Assembly (NCBI GenBank): GCA_027923505.1
Contig: BROI01000030.1
Span: forward strand, 1 to 64,000
DNA length: 64,000 nucleotides
Source of the DNA: Mayamaea pseudoterrestris
Lineage: Eukaryota > Bacillariophyta > Bacillariophyceae > Sellaphorales > Sellaphoraceae
Direction of reading: 5' to 3'
A program made the position numbers and the translations under genes. The notes beneath the pieces are model-generated. The model saw only the letters and a list, made by a program, of their open reading frames with translations, was not told the origin of the DNA and did no database searches. The stretch's first letter is position 1. Each line of letters opens with the position of its first letter. Below, in pieces: positions 1 to 13,100 of this stretch.

Positions 1-876
1 GTAGTGGTATGATTCCATAATTTGGGGTGTTGGCCACACCCATTTTGCAGATGGTGTAGGCCTCCAGGCAGTCCGTTTTGCACCATTTCAGCCCATCCTC
101 ATGTCAATGGCACACCCTGGACATGTTTTGCCTGACTCATTGGGTTGTTGGGTGGCCAGGGCATGGGGCATTGTAGTGGTATGATTCCATAATTTGGGGT
201 GTTGGCCACGCCCATCTTGTAGACCATTCCATGCTGTAGGCCTCTAGGCAGTCCGTTTTGTACCATGTCAGACCATCCTCATTTAAATGGCACACCCTGG
301 ACATGTTTTGCATGACTCATTGGGTTGTTGGGTGATCCGGGGACGGGGCATTGTAGTGGTATGATTCCATAATTTTGGGTGTTGGCCACACCCATTTCGC
401 AGATGGTGTAGGCCTCCAGGCAGTCCGTTTTGCACCATTTCAGCCCATCCTCATGTCAATGGCACACCCTGGACATGTTTTGCCTGACTCATTGGGTTGT
501 TGGGTGGCCAGGGCATGGGGCATTGTAGTGGTATGATTCCATAATTTGGGGTGTTGGCCACACCCATCTTGTAGACCATTCCATGCTGTAGGCCTCCAGG
601 CAGTCCGTTTTGTACCATGTCAGACCATCCTCATGTCAATGGCACACCCTGGACATGTTTTGCATGACTCATTGGGTTGTTGGGTGATCAGGGAAAGGGG
701 CATTGTAGTGGTATGATTCCATAATTTGGGGTGTTGGCCACACCCATTTTGCAGATGGTGTAGGCCTCCAGGCAGTCCGTTTTGCACCATTTCAGCCCAT
801 CCTCATGTCAATGGCACACCCTGGACATGTTTTGCCTGACTCATTGGGTTGTTGGGTGGCCAGGGCATGGGGCATT

Positions 877-1056
877 GTAGTGGTATGATTCCATAATTTG
901 GGGTGTTGGCCACACCCATCTTGTAGACCATTCCATGCTGTAGGCCTCCAGGCAGTCCGTTTTGCACCATTTCAGCCCATCCTCATGTCAATGGCACACC
1001 CTGGACATGTTTTGCCTGACTCATTGGGTTGTTGGGTGGCCAGGGCATGGGGCATT
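877..1056 (+). repeat. Hybrid satellite A monomer (A2 left half, A1 right half)
   Basis: This 180-bp monomer begins with the A2 markers (tcttgtagaccattcc) and ends with the A1 markers (ttgcaccatttcagccc, ttgcctgactc, ggtggccaggg). It follows an A1 monomer and is followed by an A2 monomer, so the strict alternation is interrupted. This is what an unequal exchange between out-of-register A1 and A2 monomers would leave. Confidence 0.85.
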
Positions 1057-3345
1057 GTAGTGGTATGATTCCATAATTTGGGGTGTTGGCCACACCCATC
1101 TTGTAGACCATTCCATGCTGTAGGCCTCCAGGCAGTCCGTGTTTTGTACCATGTCAGACCATCCTCATGTCAATGGCACACCCTGGACATGTTTTGCATG
1201 ACTCATTGGGTTGTTGGGTGATCAGGGGACGGGGCATTGTAGTGGTATGATTCCATAATTTGCGGTGTTGGCCACACCCATTTTGCAGATGGTGTAGGCC
1301 TCCAGGCAGTCCGTTTTGCACCATTTCAGCCCATCCTCATGTCATTGGCACACCCTGGACATGTTTTGCCTGACTCATTGGGTTGTTGGGTGGCCAGGGC
1401 ATGGGGCATTGTAGTGGTATGATTCCATAATTTGGGGTGTTGGCCACACCCATCTTGTAGACCATTCCATGCTGTAGGCCTCCAGGCAGTCCGTTTTGTA
1501 CCATGTCAGACCATCCTCATGTCAATGGCACACCCTGGACATGTTTTGCATGACTCATTGGGTTGTTGGGTAATCAAAGGATGGGGCATTGTAGTGGTAT
1601 GATTCCATAATTTGGGGTGTTGGCCACACCCATTTTGCAGATGGTGTAGGCCTCCAGGCAGTCCGTTTTGCACCATTTCAGCCCATCCTCATGTCAATGG
1701 CACACCCTGGACATGTTTTGCCTGACTCATTGGGTTGTTGGGTGGCCAGGGCATGGGGCATTGTAGTGGTATGATTCCATAATTTGGGGTGTTGGCCACA
1801 CCCATCTTGTAGACCATTCCATGCTGTAGGCCTCCAGGCAGTCCGTTTTGTACCATGTCAGACCATCCTCATGTCAATGGCACACCCTGGACATGTTTTG
1901 CATGACTCATTGGGTTGTTGGGTGATCAGGGGACGGGGCATTGTAGTGGTATGATTCCATAATTTGGGGTGTTGGCCACACCCATTTTGCAGATGGTGTA
2001 GGCCTCCAGGCAGTCCGTTCTGCACCATTTTTGCACCATTTCAGCCCATCCTCATGTCAATGGCACACCCTGGACATGTTTTGCCTGACTCATTGGGTTG
2101 TTGGGGAGGCATGGCGTATGAATTGGGGTGTTGGCCACACCCATGCTTGTAGACCATTCCATGCTGTAGGCCTCCAGGCAGTCCGTTTTGTACCATGTCA
2201 GACCATCCTCATGTCAATGGCACACCCTGGACATGTTTTGCATGACTCATTGGGTTGTTGGGTGATCAGGGACGGGGCATTGTAGTGGTATGATTCCATA
2301 ATTTGGGGTGTTGGCCACACCCATTTTGCAGATGGTGTAGGCCTCCAGGCAGTCCGTTTTGCACCATTTCAGCCCATCCTCATGTCAATGGCACACCCTG
2401 GACATGTTTTGCCTGACTCATTGGGTTGTTGGGTGGCCAGGGCATGGGGCATTGTAGTGGTATGATTCCATAATTTGGGGTGTTGGCCACACCCATCTTG
2501 TAGACCATTCCATGCTGTAGGCCTCCAGGCAGTCCGTTTTGTACCATGTCAGACCATCCTCATGTCAATGGCACACCCTGGACATGTTTTGCATGACTCA
2601 TTGGGTTGTTGGGTGATCAGGGGACGGGGCATTGTAGTGGTATGATTCCATAATTTGGGGTGTTGGCCACACCCATTTTGCAGATGGTGTAGGCCTCCAG
2701 GCAGTCCGTTTTGCACCATTTCAGCCCATCCTCATGTCAATGGCACACCCTGGACATGTTTTGCCTGACTCATTGGGTTGTTGGGTGGCCAGGGCATGGG
2801 GCATTGTAGTGGTATGATTCCATAATTTGGGGTGTTGGCCACACCCATCTTGTAGACCATTCCATGCTGTAGGCCTCCAGGCAGTCCGTTTTGTACCATG
2901 TCAGACCATCCTCATGTCAATGGCACACCCTGGACATGTTTTGCATGACTCATTGGGTTGTTGGGTGATCAGGGGACGGGGCATTGTAGTGGTATGATTC
3001 CATAATTTGGGGTGTTGGCCACACCCATTTTGCAGATGGTGTAGGCCTCCAGGCAGTCCGTTTTGCACCATTTCAGCCCATCCTCATGTCAATGGCACAC
3101 CCTGGACATGTTTTGCCTGACTCATTGGGTTGTTGGGTGGCCAGGGCATGGGGCATTGTAGTGGTATGATTCCATAATTTGGGGTGTTGGCCACACCCAT
3201 CTTGTAGACCATTCCATGCTGTAGGCCTCCAGGCAGTCCGTTTTGTACCATGTCAGACCATCCTATTGTCAATGGCTCACCCTGGACATGTTTTGCATGA
3301 CTCAGGGTTGTTGGGTGGTCAGGGGACGGGGCATTGTAGTGGTAT

Positions 3346-3390
3346 GATTCCATATGGGCCCATGGGAGGATGATCACGGGGGCAGTGGAC
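3346..3390 (+). other. Short non-satellite stretch inside satellite A
   Basis: Between gtatgattccat and the next ccataatttgg there are about 40-45 bases that do not match either monomer. The stretch includes the palindrome atgggcccat and the text ggaggatgatcacgggggc. It is flanked on both sides by a repeat of gattcca/gaccata, so the monomer start is partly duplicated. Origin unknown; filler DNA at a repaired break is one possibility. Confidence 0.6.
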
Positions 3391-5664
3391 CATAATTTGG
3401 GGTGTTGGCCACACCCATCTTGTAGACCATTCCATGCTGTAGGCCTCCAGGCAGTCCGTTTTGTACCATGTCAGACCATCCTCATGTCAATGGCACACCC
3501 TGGACATGTTTTGCATGACTCATTGGGTTGTTGGGTGATCAGGGGATGGGGCATTGTAGTGGTATGATTCCATAATTTGGGGTGTTGGCCACACCCATTT
3601 TGCAGATGGTGTAGGCCTCCAGGCAGTCCGTTTTGCACCATTTCAGCCCATCCTCATGTCAATGGCACACCCTGGACATGTTTTGCCTGACTCATTGGGT
3701 TGTTGGGTGGCCAGGGCATGGGGCATTGTAGTGGTATGATTCCATAATTTGGGGTGTTGGCCACACCCATCTTGTAGACCATTCCATGCTGTAGGCCTCC
3801 AGGCAGTCCGTTTTGTACCATGTCAGACCATCCTCATGTCAATGGCACACCCTGGACATGTTTTGCATGACTCATTGGGTTGTTGGGTGATCAGGGACGG
3901 GGCATTGTAGTGGTATGATTCCATAATTTGGGGTGTTGGCCACACCCATTTTGCAGATGGTGTAGGCCTCCAGGCAGTCCGTTTTGCACCATTTCAGCCC
4001 ATCCTCATGTCAATGGCACACCCTGGACATGTTTTGCCTGACTCATTGGGTTGTTGGGTGGCCAGGGCATGGGGCATTGTAGTGGTATGATTCCATAATT
4101 TGGGGTGTTGGCCACACCCATCTTGTAGACCATTCCATGCTGTAGGCCTCCAGGCAGTCCGTTTTGTACCATGTCAGACCATCCTCATGTCAATGGCACA
4201 CCCTGGACATGTTTTGCATGACTCATTGGGTTGTTGGGTGATCAGGGGAGGGGGCATTGTAGTGGTATGATTCCATAATTTGGGGTGTTGGCCACACCCA
4301 TTTTGCAGATGGTGTAGGCCTCCAGGCAGTCCGTTTTGCACCATTTCAGCCCATCCTCATGTCAATGGCACACCCTGGACATGTTTTGCCTGACTCATTG
4401 GGTTGTTGGGTGGCCAGGGCATGGGGCATTGTAGTGGTATGATTCCATAATTTGGGGTGTTGGCCACACCCATCTTGTAGACCATTCCATGCTGTAGGCC
4501 TCCAGGCAGTCCGTTTTGTACCATGTCAGACCATCCTCATGTCAATGGCACACCCTGGACATGTTTTGCATGACTCATTGGGTTGTTGGGTGATCAGGGG
4601 ACGGGGCATTGTAGTGGTATGATTCCATAATTTGGGGTGTTGGCCACACCCATTTTGCAGATGGTGTAGGCCTCCAGGCAGTCCGTTTTGCACCATTTCA
4701 GCCCATCCTCATGTCAATGGCACACCCTGGACATGTTTTGCCTGACTCATTGGGTTGTTGGGTGGCCAGGGCATGGGGCATTGTAGTGGTATGATTCCAC
4801 AATTTGGGGTGTTGGCCACACCCATCTTGTAGACCATTCCATGCTGTAGGCCTCCAGGCAGTCCGTTTTGTTCCATGTCAGACCATCCTCATGTCAATGG
4901 CACACCCTGGACATGTTTTGCATGATTCATTGGGTTTTTGGGTGATCAGGGGACGGGGCATTGTAGTGGTATGATTCCATAATTTGGGGTGTTGGCCACA
5001 CCCATTTTGCAGATGGTGTAGGCCTCCAGGCAGTCCGTTTTGCACCATTTCAGCCCATCCTCATGTCAATGGCACACCCTGGACATGTTTTGCCTGACTC
5101 ATTGGGTTGTTGGGTGGCCAGGGCATGGGACATTGTAGTGGTATGATTCCATAATTTGGGGTGTTGGCCACACCCATCTTGTAGACCATTCCATGCTGTA
5201 GGCCTCCAGGCAGTCCGTTTTGTACCATGTCAGACCATCCTCATGTCAATGGCACACCCTGGACATGTTTTGCATGACTCATTGGGTTGTTGGGTGATCA
5301 GGGGACGGGGCATTGTAGTGGTATGATTCCATAATTTGGGGTGTTGGCCACACCCATTTTGCAGATGGTGTAGGCCTCCAGGCAGTCCGTTTTGCACCAT
5401 TTCAGCCCATCCTCATGTCAATGGCCCACCCTGGACATGTTTTGCCTGACTCATTGGGTTGTTGGGGGGCCAGGGCATGGGGCATTGTAGTGGTATGATT
5501 CCATAATTTGGGGTGTTGGCCACACCCATCTTGTAGACCATTCCATGCTGTAGGCCTCCAGGCAGTCCGTTTTGTACCATGTCAGACCATCCTCATGTCA
5601 ATGGCACACCCTGGACATGTTTTGCATGACTCATTGGGTTGTTGGGTGATCAGGGGACGGGGCA

Positions 5665-6013
5665 TTGTAGTGGTATGATTCCATAATTTGGGGTGTTGGC
5701 CACACCCATTTTGCAGATGGTGTAGGCCTCCAGGCAGTCCGTTTTGCACCATTTCAGCCCATCCTCATGTCAATGGCACACCCTGGACATGTTTTGCATG
5801 ACTCATTGGGTTGTTGGGTGGCCAGGGCATGGGGCATTGTAGTGGTATGATTCCATAATTTGGGGTGTTGGCCACACCCATTTTGCAGATGGTGTAGGCC
5901 TCCAGGCAGTCCGTTTTGCACCATTCAGGCCAACCTCCTGGTCAATGGCCCACCCTGGACATGTTTTGCCTGACTCATTGGGTTGTTGGGGGGCCAGGGC
6001 ATGGGGCATTGTA
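5665..6013 (+). repeat. Two A1-type monomers in a row
   Basis: Two consecutive monomers carry the A1 marker ttttgcagatggtg. The first has an A2-like ttgcatgactc followed by an A1-like ggtggccaggg end, so it is itself a recombinant. The second carries private changes (aggccaacctcctggtcaatggccc). A further A1-A1 pair with a 35-40 bp loss follows at about 6190-6535. These are local breaks in the dimer pattern. Confidence 0.7.
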
Positions 6014-9000
6014 GTGATATGATTCCATAATTTGGGGTGTTGGCCACACCCATCTTGTAGACCATTCCATGCTGTAGGCCTCCAGGCAGTCCGTTTTGTA
6101 CCATGTCAGACCATCCTCATGTCAATGGCACACCCTGGACATGTTTTGCATGACTCATTGGGTTGTTGGGTGATCAGGGGACGGGGCATTGTAGTGGTAT
6201 GATTCCATAATTTGGGGTGTTGGCCACACCCATTTTGCAGATGGTGTAGGCCTCCAGGCAGTCCGTTTTGCACCATTTCAGCCCATCCTCATGTCAATGG
6301 CACACCCTGGACATGTTTTGCATGACTCATTGGGTTGTTGGGTGGCCAGGGCATGGGGCATTGTAGTGGTATGATTCCACAATTATTCACCCATTTTGCA
6401 GATGGTGTAGGCCTCCAGGCAGTCCGTTTTGCACCATTTCAGCCCATCCTCATGTCAATGGCACACCCTGGACATGTTTTGCATGACTCATTGGGTTGTT
6501 GGGTGGCCAGGGCATGGGGCATTGTAGTGGTATGATTCCACAATTTGGGGTGTTGGCCACACCCATCTTGTAGACCATTCCATGCTGTAGGCCTCCAGGC
6601 AGTCCTTTTTGTACCATGTCAGACCATCCTCATGTCAATGGCACACCCTGGACATGTTTTGCATGACTCATTGGGTTGTTGGGTGATCAAGGGACGGGGC
6701 ATTGTAGTGGTATGATTCCATAATTTGGGGTGTTGGCCACACCCATTTTGCAGATGGTGTAGGCCTCCAGACAGTCCGTTTTGCACCATTTCAGCCCATC
6801 CTCATGTCAATGGCACACCCTGGACATGTTTTGCCTGACTCATTGGGTTGTTGTGTACCATGTCAGACCATCCTCATGTCAATGGCACACCCTGGACATG
6901 TTTTGCATGACTCATTGGGTTGTTGGGTGATCAGGGGATGGGGCATTGTAGTGGTATGATTCCATAATTTGGGGTGTTCGCCACACCCATTTTGCAGATG
7001 GTGTAGGCCTCCAGGCAGTCCGTTTTGCACCATTTCAGCCCATCCTCATGTCAATGGCACACCCTGCACATGTTTTGCCTGACTCATTGGGTTGTTGGGT
7101 GGCCAGGGCATGGGGCATTGTAGTGGTATGATTCCATAATTTGGGGGCCACACCCATCTTGGCCACTCCATAGGCCTCCAGGCGTTTTGTACCATGTCAG
7201 ACCATCCTCATGTCAATGGCACCCACTGGACATGTTTTGCATGACTCATTGGGTTGTTGGGTGACCAGGGGACGGGGCATTGTAGTGGTATGATTCCATA
7301 ATTTGGGGTGTTGGCCACACCCATTTTGCAGATGCTGTAGGCCTCCAGGCAGTCCGTTTTGCACCATTTCAGCCCATCCTCATGTCAATGGCACACCCTG
7401 GACATGTTTTGCCTGACTCATTGGGTTGTTTGGTGGCCAGGGCATGGGGCATTGTAGTGGTATGATTCCATAATTTGGGGTGTTGGCCACACCCATCTTG
7501 TAGACCATTCCATGCTGTAGGCCTCCAGGCAGTCCGTTTTGTACCATGTCAGACCATCCTCATGTCAATGGCACACCCTGGACATGTTTTGCATGACTCA
7601 TTGGGTTGTTGGGTGACCAGGGGATGGGGCATTGTAGTGGTATGATTCCATAATTTGGGGTGTTGGCCACACCCATCTTGTAGACCATTCCATGCTGTAG
7701 GCCTCCAGGCAGTCCGTTTTGTACCATGTCAGACCATCCTCTTGTCAATGGCACACCCTGGACATGTTTTGCATGACTCATTGGGTTGTTGGGTGATCAG
7801 GGGACGGGGCATTGTAGTTGTATGATTCCATAATTTGGGGTGTTGGCCACACCCATTTTGCAGATGGTGTAGGCCTCCAGGCAGTCCGTTTTGTACCATT
7901 TCAGCCCATCCTCATGTCAATGGCACACCCTGGACATGTTTTGCCTGACTCATTGGGTTGTTGGGTGGCCAGGGCATGGGGCATTGTAGTGGTATGATTC
8001 CATAATTTGGGGTGTTGGCCACACCCATCTTGTAGACCATTCCATGCTGTAGGCCTCCAGGCAGTCCGTTCTGTACCATGTCAGACCATCCTCATGTCAA
8101 TGGCACACCCTGGACATGTTTTGCATGACTCATTGGGTTGTTGGGTGATCAGGGGACGGGGCATTGTAGTGGTATGATTCCATAATTTGGGGTGTTGGCC
8201 ACACCCATTTTGCAGATGGTGTAGGCCTCCAGGCAGTCCGTTTTTGCACCATTTCAGCCCATCCTCATGTCAATGGCACACCCTGGACATGTTTTGCCTG
8301 ACTCATTGGGTTGTTGGGTGGCCAGGGCATGGGGCATTGTAGTGGTATGATTCCATAATTTGGGGTGTTGGCCACACCCATCTTGTAGACCATTCCATGC
8401 TGTAGGCCTCCAGGCAGTCCGTTTTGTACCATGTCAGACCATCCTCATGTCAATGGCACACCCTGGACATGTTTTGCATGACTCATTGGGTTGTTGGGTG
8501 ATCAGGGGACGGGGCATTGTAGTGGTATGATTCCATAATTTGGGGTGTTGGCCACACCCATTTTGCAGATGGTGTAGGCCTCCAGGCAGTCCGTTTTGCA
8601 CCATTTCAGCCCATCCTCATGTCAATGGCACACCCTGGACATGTTTTGCCGGACTCATTGGGTTGTTGGGTGGCCAGGGCATGGGGCATTGTAGTGGTAT
8701 GATTCCATAATTTGGGGTGTTGGCCACACCCATCTTGTAGACCATTCCACGCTGTAGGCCTCCAGGCAGTCCGTTTTGTACCATGTCAGACCATCCTCAT
8801 GTCAATGGCACACCCTGGACATGTTTTGCATGACTCATTGGGTTGTTGGGTGATCAGGGGACGGGGCATTGTAGTGGTATGATTCCATAATTTGGGGTGT
8901 TGGCCACACCCATTTTGCAGATGGTGTAGGCCTCCAGGCAGTCCGTTTTGTACCATGTCAGACCATCCTCATGTCAATGGCACACCCTGGACATGTTTTG

Positions 9001-9493
9001 CATGACTCATTGGGTTGTTGGGTGATCAGCCAGGGCATGAGGGGTATGATTCATTGTAGGGGTTTTTGGGTGTTGGCCACACCCTTTTTGCAGATGGTGT
9101 AGGCCTCCAGGCAGTCCGTTTTGCACCATTTCAGTCCATCCTCATGTCAATGGCACACCCTGGACATGTTTGGCCTGACTCATTGGGTTGTTGGGTGGCC
9201 AGGGCATGGGGCATTGTAGTGGTATGATTCCATAATTTGGGGTGTAGGCCACACCCATCTTGTAGACCATTCCATGCTGTAGGCCTCCAGGCAGTCCGTT
9301 TTGTACCATGTCAGACCATCCTCATGTCAATGGCACACCCTGGACATGTTTTGCATGACTCATTGGGTTGTTGGGTGATCAGGGGACGGGGCATTGTAGT
9401 GGTATGATTCCATAATTTGGGGTGTTGGCCACACCCATTTTGCAGATGGTGTAGGCCTCCAGGCAGTCCGTTTTGCACCATTTCAGCCCATCC

Positions 9494-9508
9494 GCATGTC
9501 AATGGCAC
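9494..9508 (+). repeat. Target-site duplication, left copy
   Basis: The sequence gcatgtcaatggcac ends the left satellite flank and is repeated exactly at 16849-16863, on the other side of the LINE. The first base (g) differs from the satellite consensus (t) in both copies, which supports a true duplication over chance satellite identity. One further base (a) could extend it to 16 bp. Confidence 0.93.
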
Positions 9509-9824
9509 AATAATAATAACTCACGGATTTAGTAGTTAGTTTACCTACACTACTAGCCTTGCGGCTTTAACGCCGCTCCCGTCATCAGTGTGGAAGACCG
9601 GTGAATCGGACCCCGAAGGGCTACCCGAAAGTGGGAGACGGCAAAAAGGGTCATGGTTGCAGCAAGAGTATATCAGACGTAGAACGAACGGAACAGAACG
9701 CAGATCAATTTGGCGTCGCAGATTGATTGCCATACCGCATTCAGAGAAACAGACTTGGGTCGTCATTCACCAAGATGGTACTTGAAGAAACCTGACAAGA
9801 GGAACATATAGTGGGTGGAGAAAC
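9509..9824 (-). other. LINE 3' untranslated region with TAA/TTA tail and hairpin
   Basis: About 315 bp lie between the end of the ORF2 tail frame and the satellite junction. On the element strand it ends in gttattattatt, a short trinucleotide tail instead of poly(A), as in I-type LINEs. A 5-bp perfect hairpin (GCGGC, loop TTTAAC, GCCGC) sits at 9561-9576, about 50 bp from the end; structures in this position can be recognised by the element's reverse transcriptase. No coding potential of its own is seen. Confidence 0.75.
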
Positions 9825-10190
9825 CTACATAGAGGTCAATCCAGGGGTGGTTGTTGTTGTTGTTGTGGTCGGTTGGAAGAGTCGGCGCATCAGGTCTTGC
9901 TGCCGTAGGTGTACTCGTTCCGCCGGTGTTTGTTGTTGAAGAAGAAGGCGTTCCGTCTGGACTTGGTACAGCCAAGCTTCAATTTGTGATGGTAATCGTG
10001 AACGAATGCGTGTGAGCCCGGGCTGGAAAAGGCGCCGTAGGCGTGCTGAGGAGTTCGTACCCCATGGTTGGAGGAATTCATGATCAACTTGTCGTTGCAG
10101 TTCTTGAACGCGCAAGCCGTTGTTCCTCCTGTGGAGCGCATCATTGCGATGCTCCCAGAGATCCCAGGAGATATCAAATAGTTTGCGGTA
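9825..10190 (-). pseudogene. ORF2 C-terminal tail in a shifted frame
   Basis: From about 10190 downward the convincing protein text lies in a different frame from the long ORF2 frame. It reads KLFDISWDLWEHRNDALH and then a Gln/Arg/Leu-rich tail (VQELQRQVDHEF, RLPSQIEAWLYQVQ, LRQQDLMRRLFQP) that ends in eight threonines. A W-D-x-W-x-H-R-N stretch is typical of the C-terminus of LINE ORF2 proteins of this kind. So this copy has a one-base frameshift near 10190, and the last 100 residues of the long open frame are out of frame. The poly-Thr run is encoded by a short (GTT)n tract at 9848-9868. Confidence 0.75.
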
Positions 10191-13100
10191 AGTTGGGAAA
10201 GCCAGCGGAGCCCATTATGATACGGTTTGGAGGACCGTGAGCGATAGTGAATTTCTTGTAGGTCGGACCATCCTTTCGAGAATCGGCCTTCAAATGCCGC
10301 CAGCCAACCAAGCTGTAGTTGACTATGAAGCAGCTGATGAAGGGATATGTCATCTATAGTCGGCGGGTCAGAATGTGTGCGCCAGGCAGCGAGAGAGCTA
10401 ATGATGGCCACCCGTAAATTGGAGGCAGTGCCCACTGTCATGAGCCATGTGTCGAGATCATCCAGACGTTCGTCCCAAAGTGCCTGGGTACTGGGGCAGG
10501 TGTAGAGATGTTCCACCGTCTCCTCAATTGTTACAGGAGGGGTCTGCGTCAAACAGGTGGGACAAGTGTCTTCCGTGGAATGGTGGCGCAGTTTCAAGCG
10601 ACGCCTGACGGCAACAAACTTGGAGATAAGCTTGGATTGATGCAGCCGGCGCGATGGAGACAACAATTGCATAGCTTTGCCCGTCGCTTCCCAGTCAACA
10701 TGATTTGGAGTCGAGGAACCAAATTTATCCTTTGTTTGCCAGTAATCCAGAAGGGGTTTGCCATTAATTTGGAGTCGAAGAGCCGCGTCAAGGCCAGAAC
10801 AAATCTTGTCATTCGCAATGAGCACGGGCGGTAGCTCACCAAACAGAAATTGTGGCGACACCGTGGTGGGTGAGTCGGCATAAAGCACCCTGTGTGCCTT
10901 GGCGGCGGCATCCATTTCATCGTTGAGCAGTGCCCACCGGTCGAGCGGGCCAATGAATTGATTGCCATCCAGGCCTTTCTCCCGCTGATGGCCCAGGACA
11001 TGGTGAGTGAGCCACACAATAGGAGTATCGTGCATTAGACGTCGGCACGCTGAGATGAGATCAAATTGCTTCTGGCCAAGAGGAGTGGGTTTGTCACAGG
11101 AGGAAGCTTGTTTCAGTGCGGACAGGCCATCGCACGCAATGGTAATGGAGCCGGATGTAACACCATAGTGCCGACAGAGCAAATGCACCAAAAGAATAGC
11201 CTGGTACAATCCAACCAGCTCACTGCGATAAGCACTTTGGACCTGCGCTGGTCCGGGGCATACACACTGCGCGGTAATAGCGCCCGCGGCTGAGGAGCCC
11301 TGAAGCGTGACAGCTGCCGCCCCAGTTCGGCGATGAGGATCAAAGGAGCCGTCACTCACAGCAATACAAGTGCCATCTCGTAGGGCGGAAACAATCAGTT
11401 GACAGTTATGCTCAGTGAGATCAGTGTGATCCAGAACCCAGTGTGTCCGGGGGAAAAGCATGGCCCGCAGCGACTCCAGCAAGGGTTCGGTGGCCACGGC
11501 CTGAGCAAGAGATGATTCACCATAGCTTTCCAAGCTGACAGAGCAATGCGTAACCCGACGGACAGTGGCACGCTGAAGGTTGAGTGAGGGACCTGCCCAT
11601 TCGTGACGGCCACTGTACACTGCCACGCGACGCCTGCGGCCAGTACCACTGTAAGCAAACTTGTACCACTTGTCGTCAAGACATTCAAATACCTCATCCG
11701 TCCGCGGACTGTAGAAGAACCGAGTAGTAGGTTCATCCGCATGCCAGAGGCCAAGCGAACGGTGCAGGCGTCGTTGTGGCGAGCAGAACACTTGAAGAAG
11801 GGCCAATCGCCAGGTATCCCAGCAGCGTTCAGAGAGTTCTCCCTGGAGAGGCCAATCATACACTGAGTTGCAAGTGCTGTCGCGAGCGCCATACCATGCA
11901 CATTCTGTGATATAGTTGCCATCGCCAGAGGTGATATCAGAGAGAGAAACCACCTGGAGGAACATGCGACAGCGATTGAGGATGGACAACGTCGAGGAAG
12001 GAAGAGAAGACAATGCAAATTGCTCCATAAGAAGGAGATCGCCAGCGCGTCGACAGCTGAAATCAGGGAGTGAATCGTGCACTGATATTCCATGTTGATG
12101 GCAACTTTGCCATGTAAATGACACCCAACTCGTGGTAACAACCGGGGACAGCCGATCATAGTTGTGCGAGAAAAGAAAGCCATTCAGCCCTAGTTCCAAT
12201 TTAAGTAGCTCCATACTGACCTGAAGCAGCTGAGATGTATTCCTCGTTGGGAGTTCCGCGGCAAACGCTATCACTTCCAAGTGTGCGTATAGCTGGGCGA
12301 CAAACAGGTCTCGAAATCCCAACCCTTGCACTGCAAGTGGCGCGCATCGCAAAACTGTCGGAGCATCACTGCCGACCCCAGAAAGTTGAAGCGCTGCCGT
12401 TAAAGATGGGCTCTGGATATATGCAGTCTGTTTGGGTGTGAGGCACGTCGCCACCAGAGGGTAGGACAGAGCTTTATCAATGGTCGTGGAGTAGGCCACG
12501 GCAGCCAGATGGCGAGGAAGGCGGCTGTGACGTAGAGACCGCGCCCAATCCACTGATTTCTTGCGCAGAACCAATGCTTGAGTGTCATTGCAGCCATCAG
12601 GGGAAAGATAAATGCCCAATGTCCGTTCCGCATGATTGACCGGACAGCGTTTGATGGTTTGAACATTGCCATGCATGTCTTTGACAGAGAGCGTTGCTGG
12701 ACACTCGCGTTCGTGTTTGTATGACCAGGAGCCATCGGAATGCCATTTGTAATCAATAAGATACCAGAAAGTCTTCTCAGGTGCAATGGCGCCGCCGGTC
12801 GCGCGTAGTCCACCTTCCCAATGGTCCAGGGAGCGTTGCATGTCGGATGCTACCAAAGCGTAATCTGTCAGATGTGAGCCGCAAATACCAAGATCAGTAT
12901 CATCGACAAAGGAATAGCCAACAAAGGAGACGGTGGAGCCAGACAAAGTGCAGCGATACGACATGCCGAGCCCTTCAGCACGAAGCATGTTTAACAAGGG
13001 CGTGGAGACAAGTGCCCAAATCTGTGGCGCCGCCCCGTTGCCTTGCCCAATAGTTGAAACCGGCACAGCAAACAGTTCCAAGCTTTCAATGCCTCCGAAG

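Larger units (their letters stand above)
1..9508 (+). repeat. Satellite A array 1, 352-bp dimeric tandem repeat
   Basis: About 27 copies of a 352-bp unit made of two related monomers. A1 is 172 bp (for example 1-172), marked by ttttgcagatggtg, ttgcaccatttcagccc, ttgcctgactc and ggtggccagggcatgg. A2 is 180 bp (173-352), marked by tcttgtagaccattcc, ttgtaccatgtcagacc, ttgcatgactc and ggtgatcagggg. Starts of the gtagtggtatgattcc landmark at 1, 173, 353, 525 and 705 fix the 172/180 alternation. Copies are nearly identical. Exceptions are a hybrid monomer (877-1056), a shortened monomer near 2101-2130, a short non-repeat stretch (3346-3390), adjacent A1-type monomers (about 5665-6013), deletions near 6380 and 6850, and ragged monomers at 7140-7195 and 9028-9080. 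No gene is seen. Short frames in it are repeat by-products. Confidence 0.97.

Noticed and set aside
1-352. TGACTCA (bZIP-type site) next to ATTGG in each satellite A monomer
   Set aside because: The whole monomer is conserved, so the motif adds no independent evidence, and it is lost as easily as other bases in degraded copies.
1-9508. Short open frames of 60-100 codons on both strands of satellite A (MGCWPHPSCR type and others)
   Set aside because: They follow the repeat period and appear in whichever monomer lacks a stop by chance.
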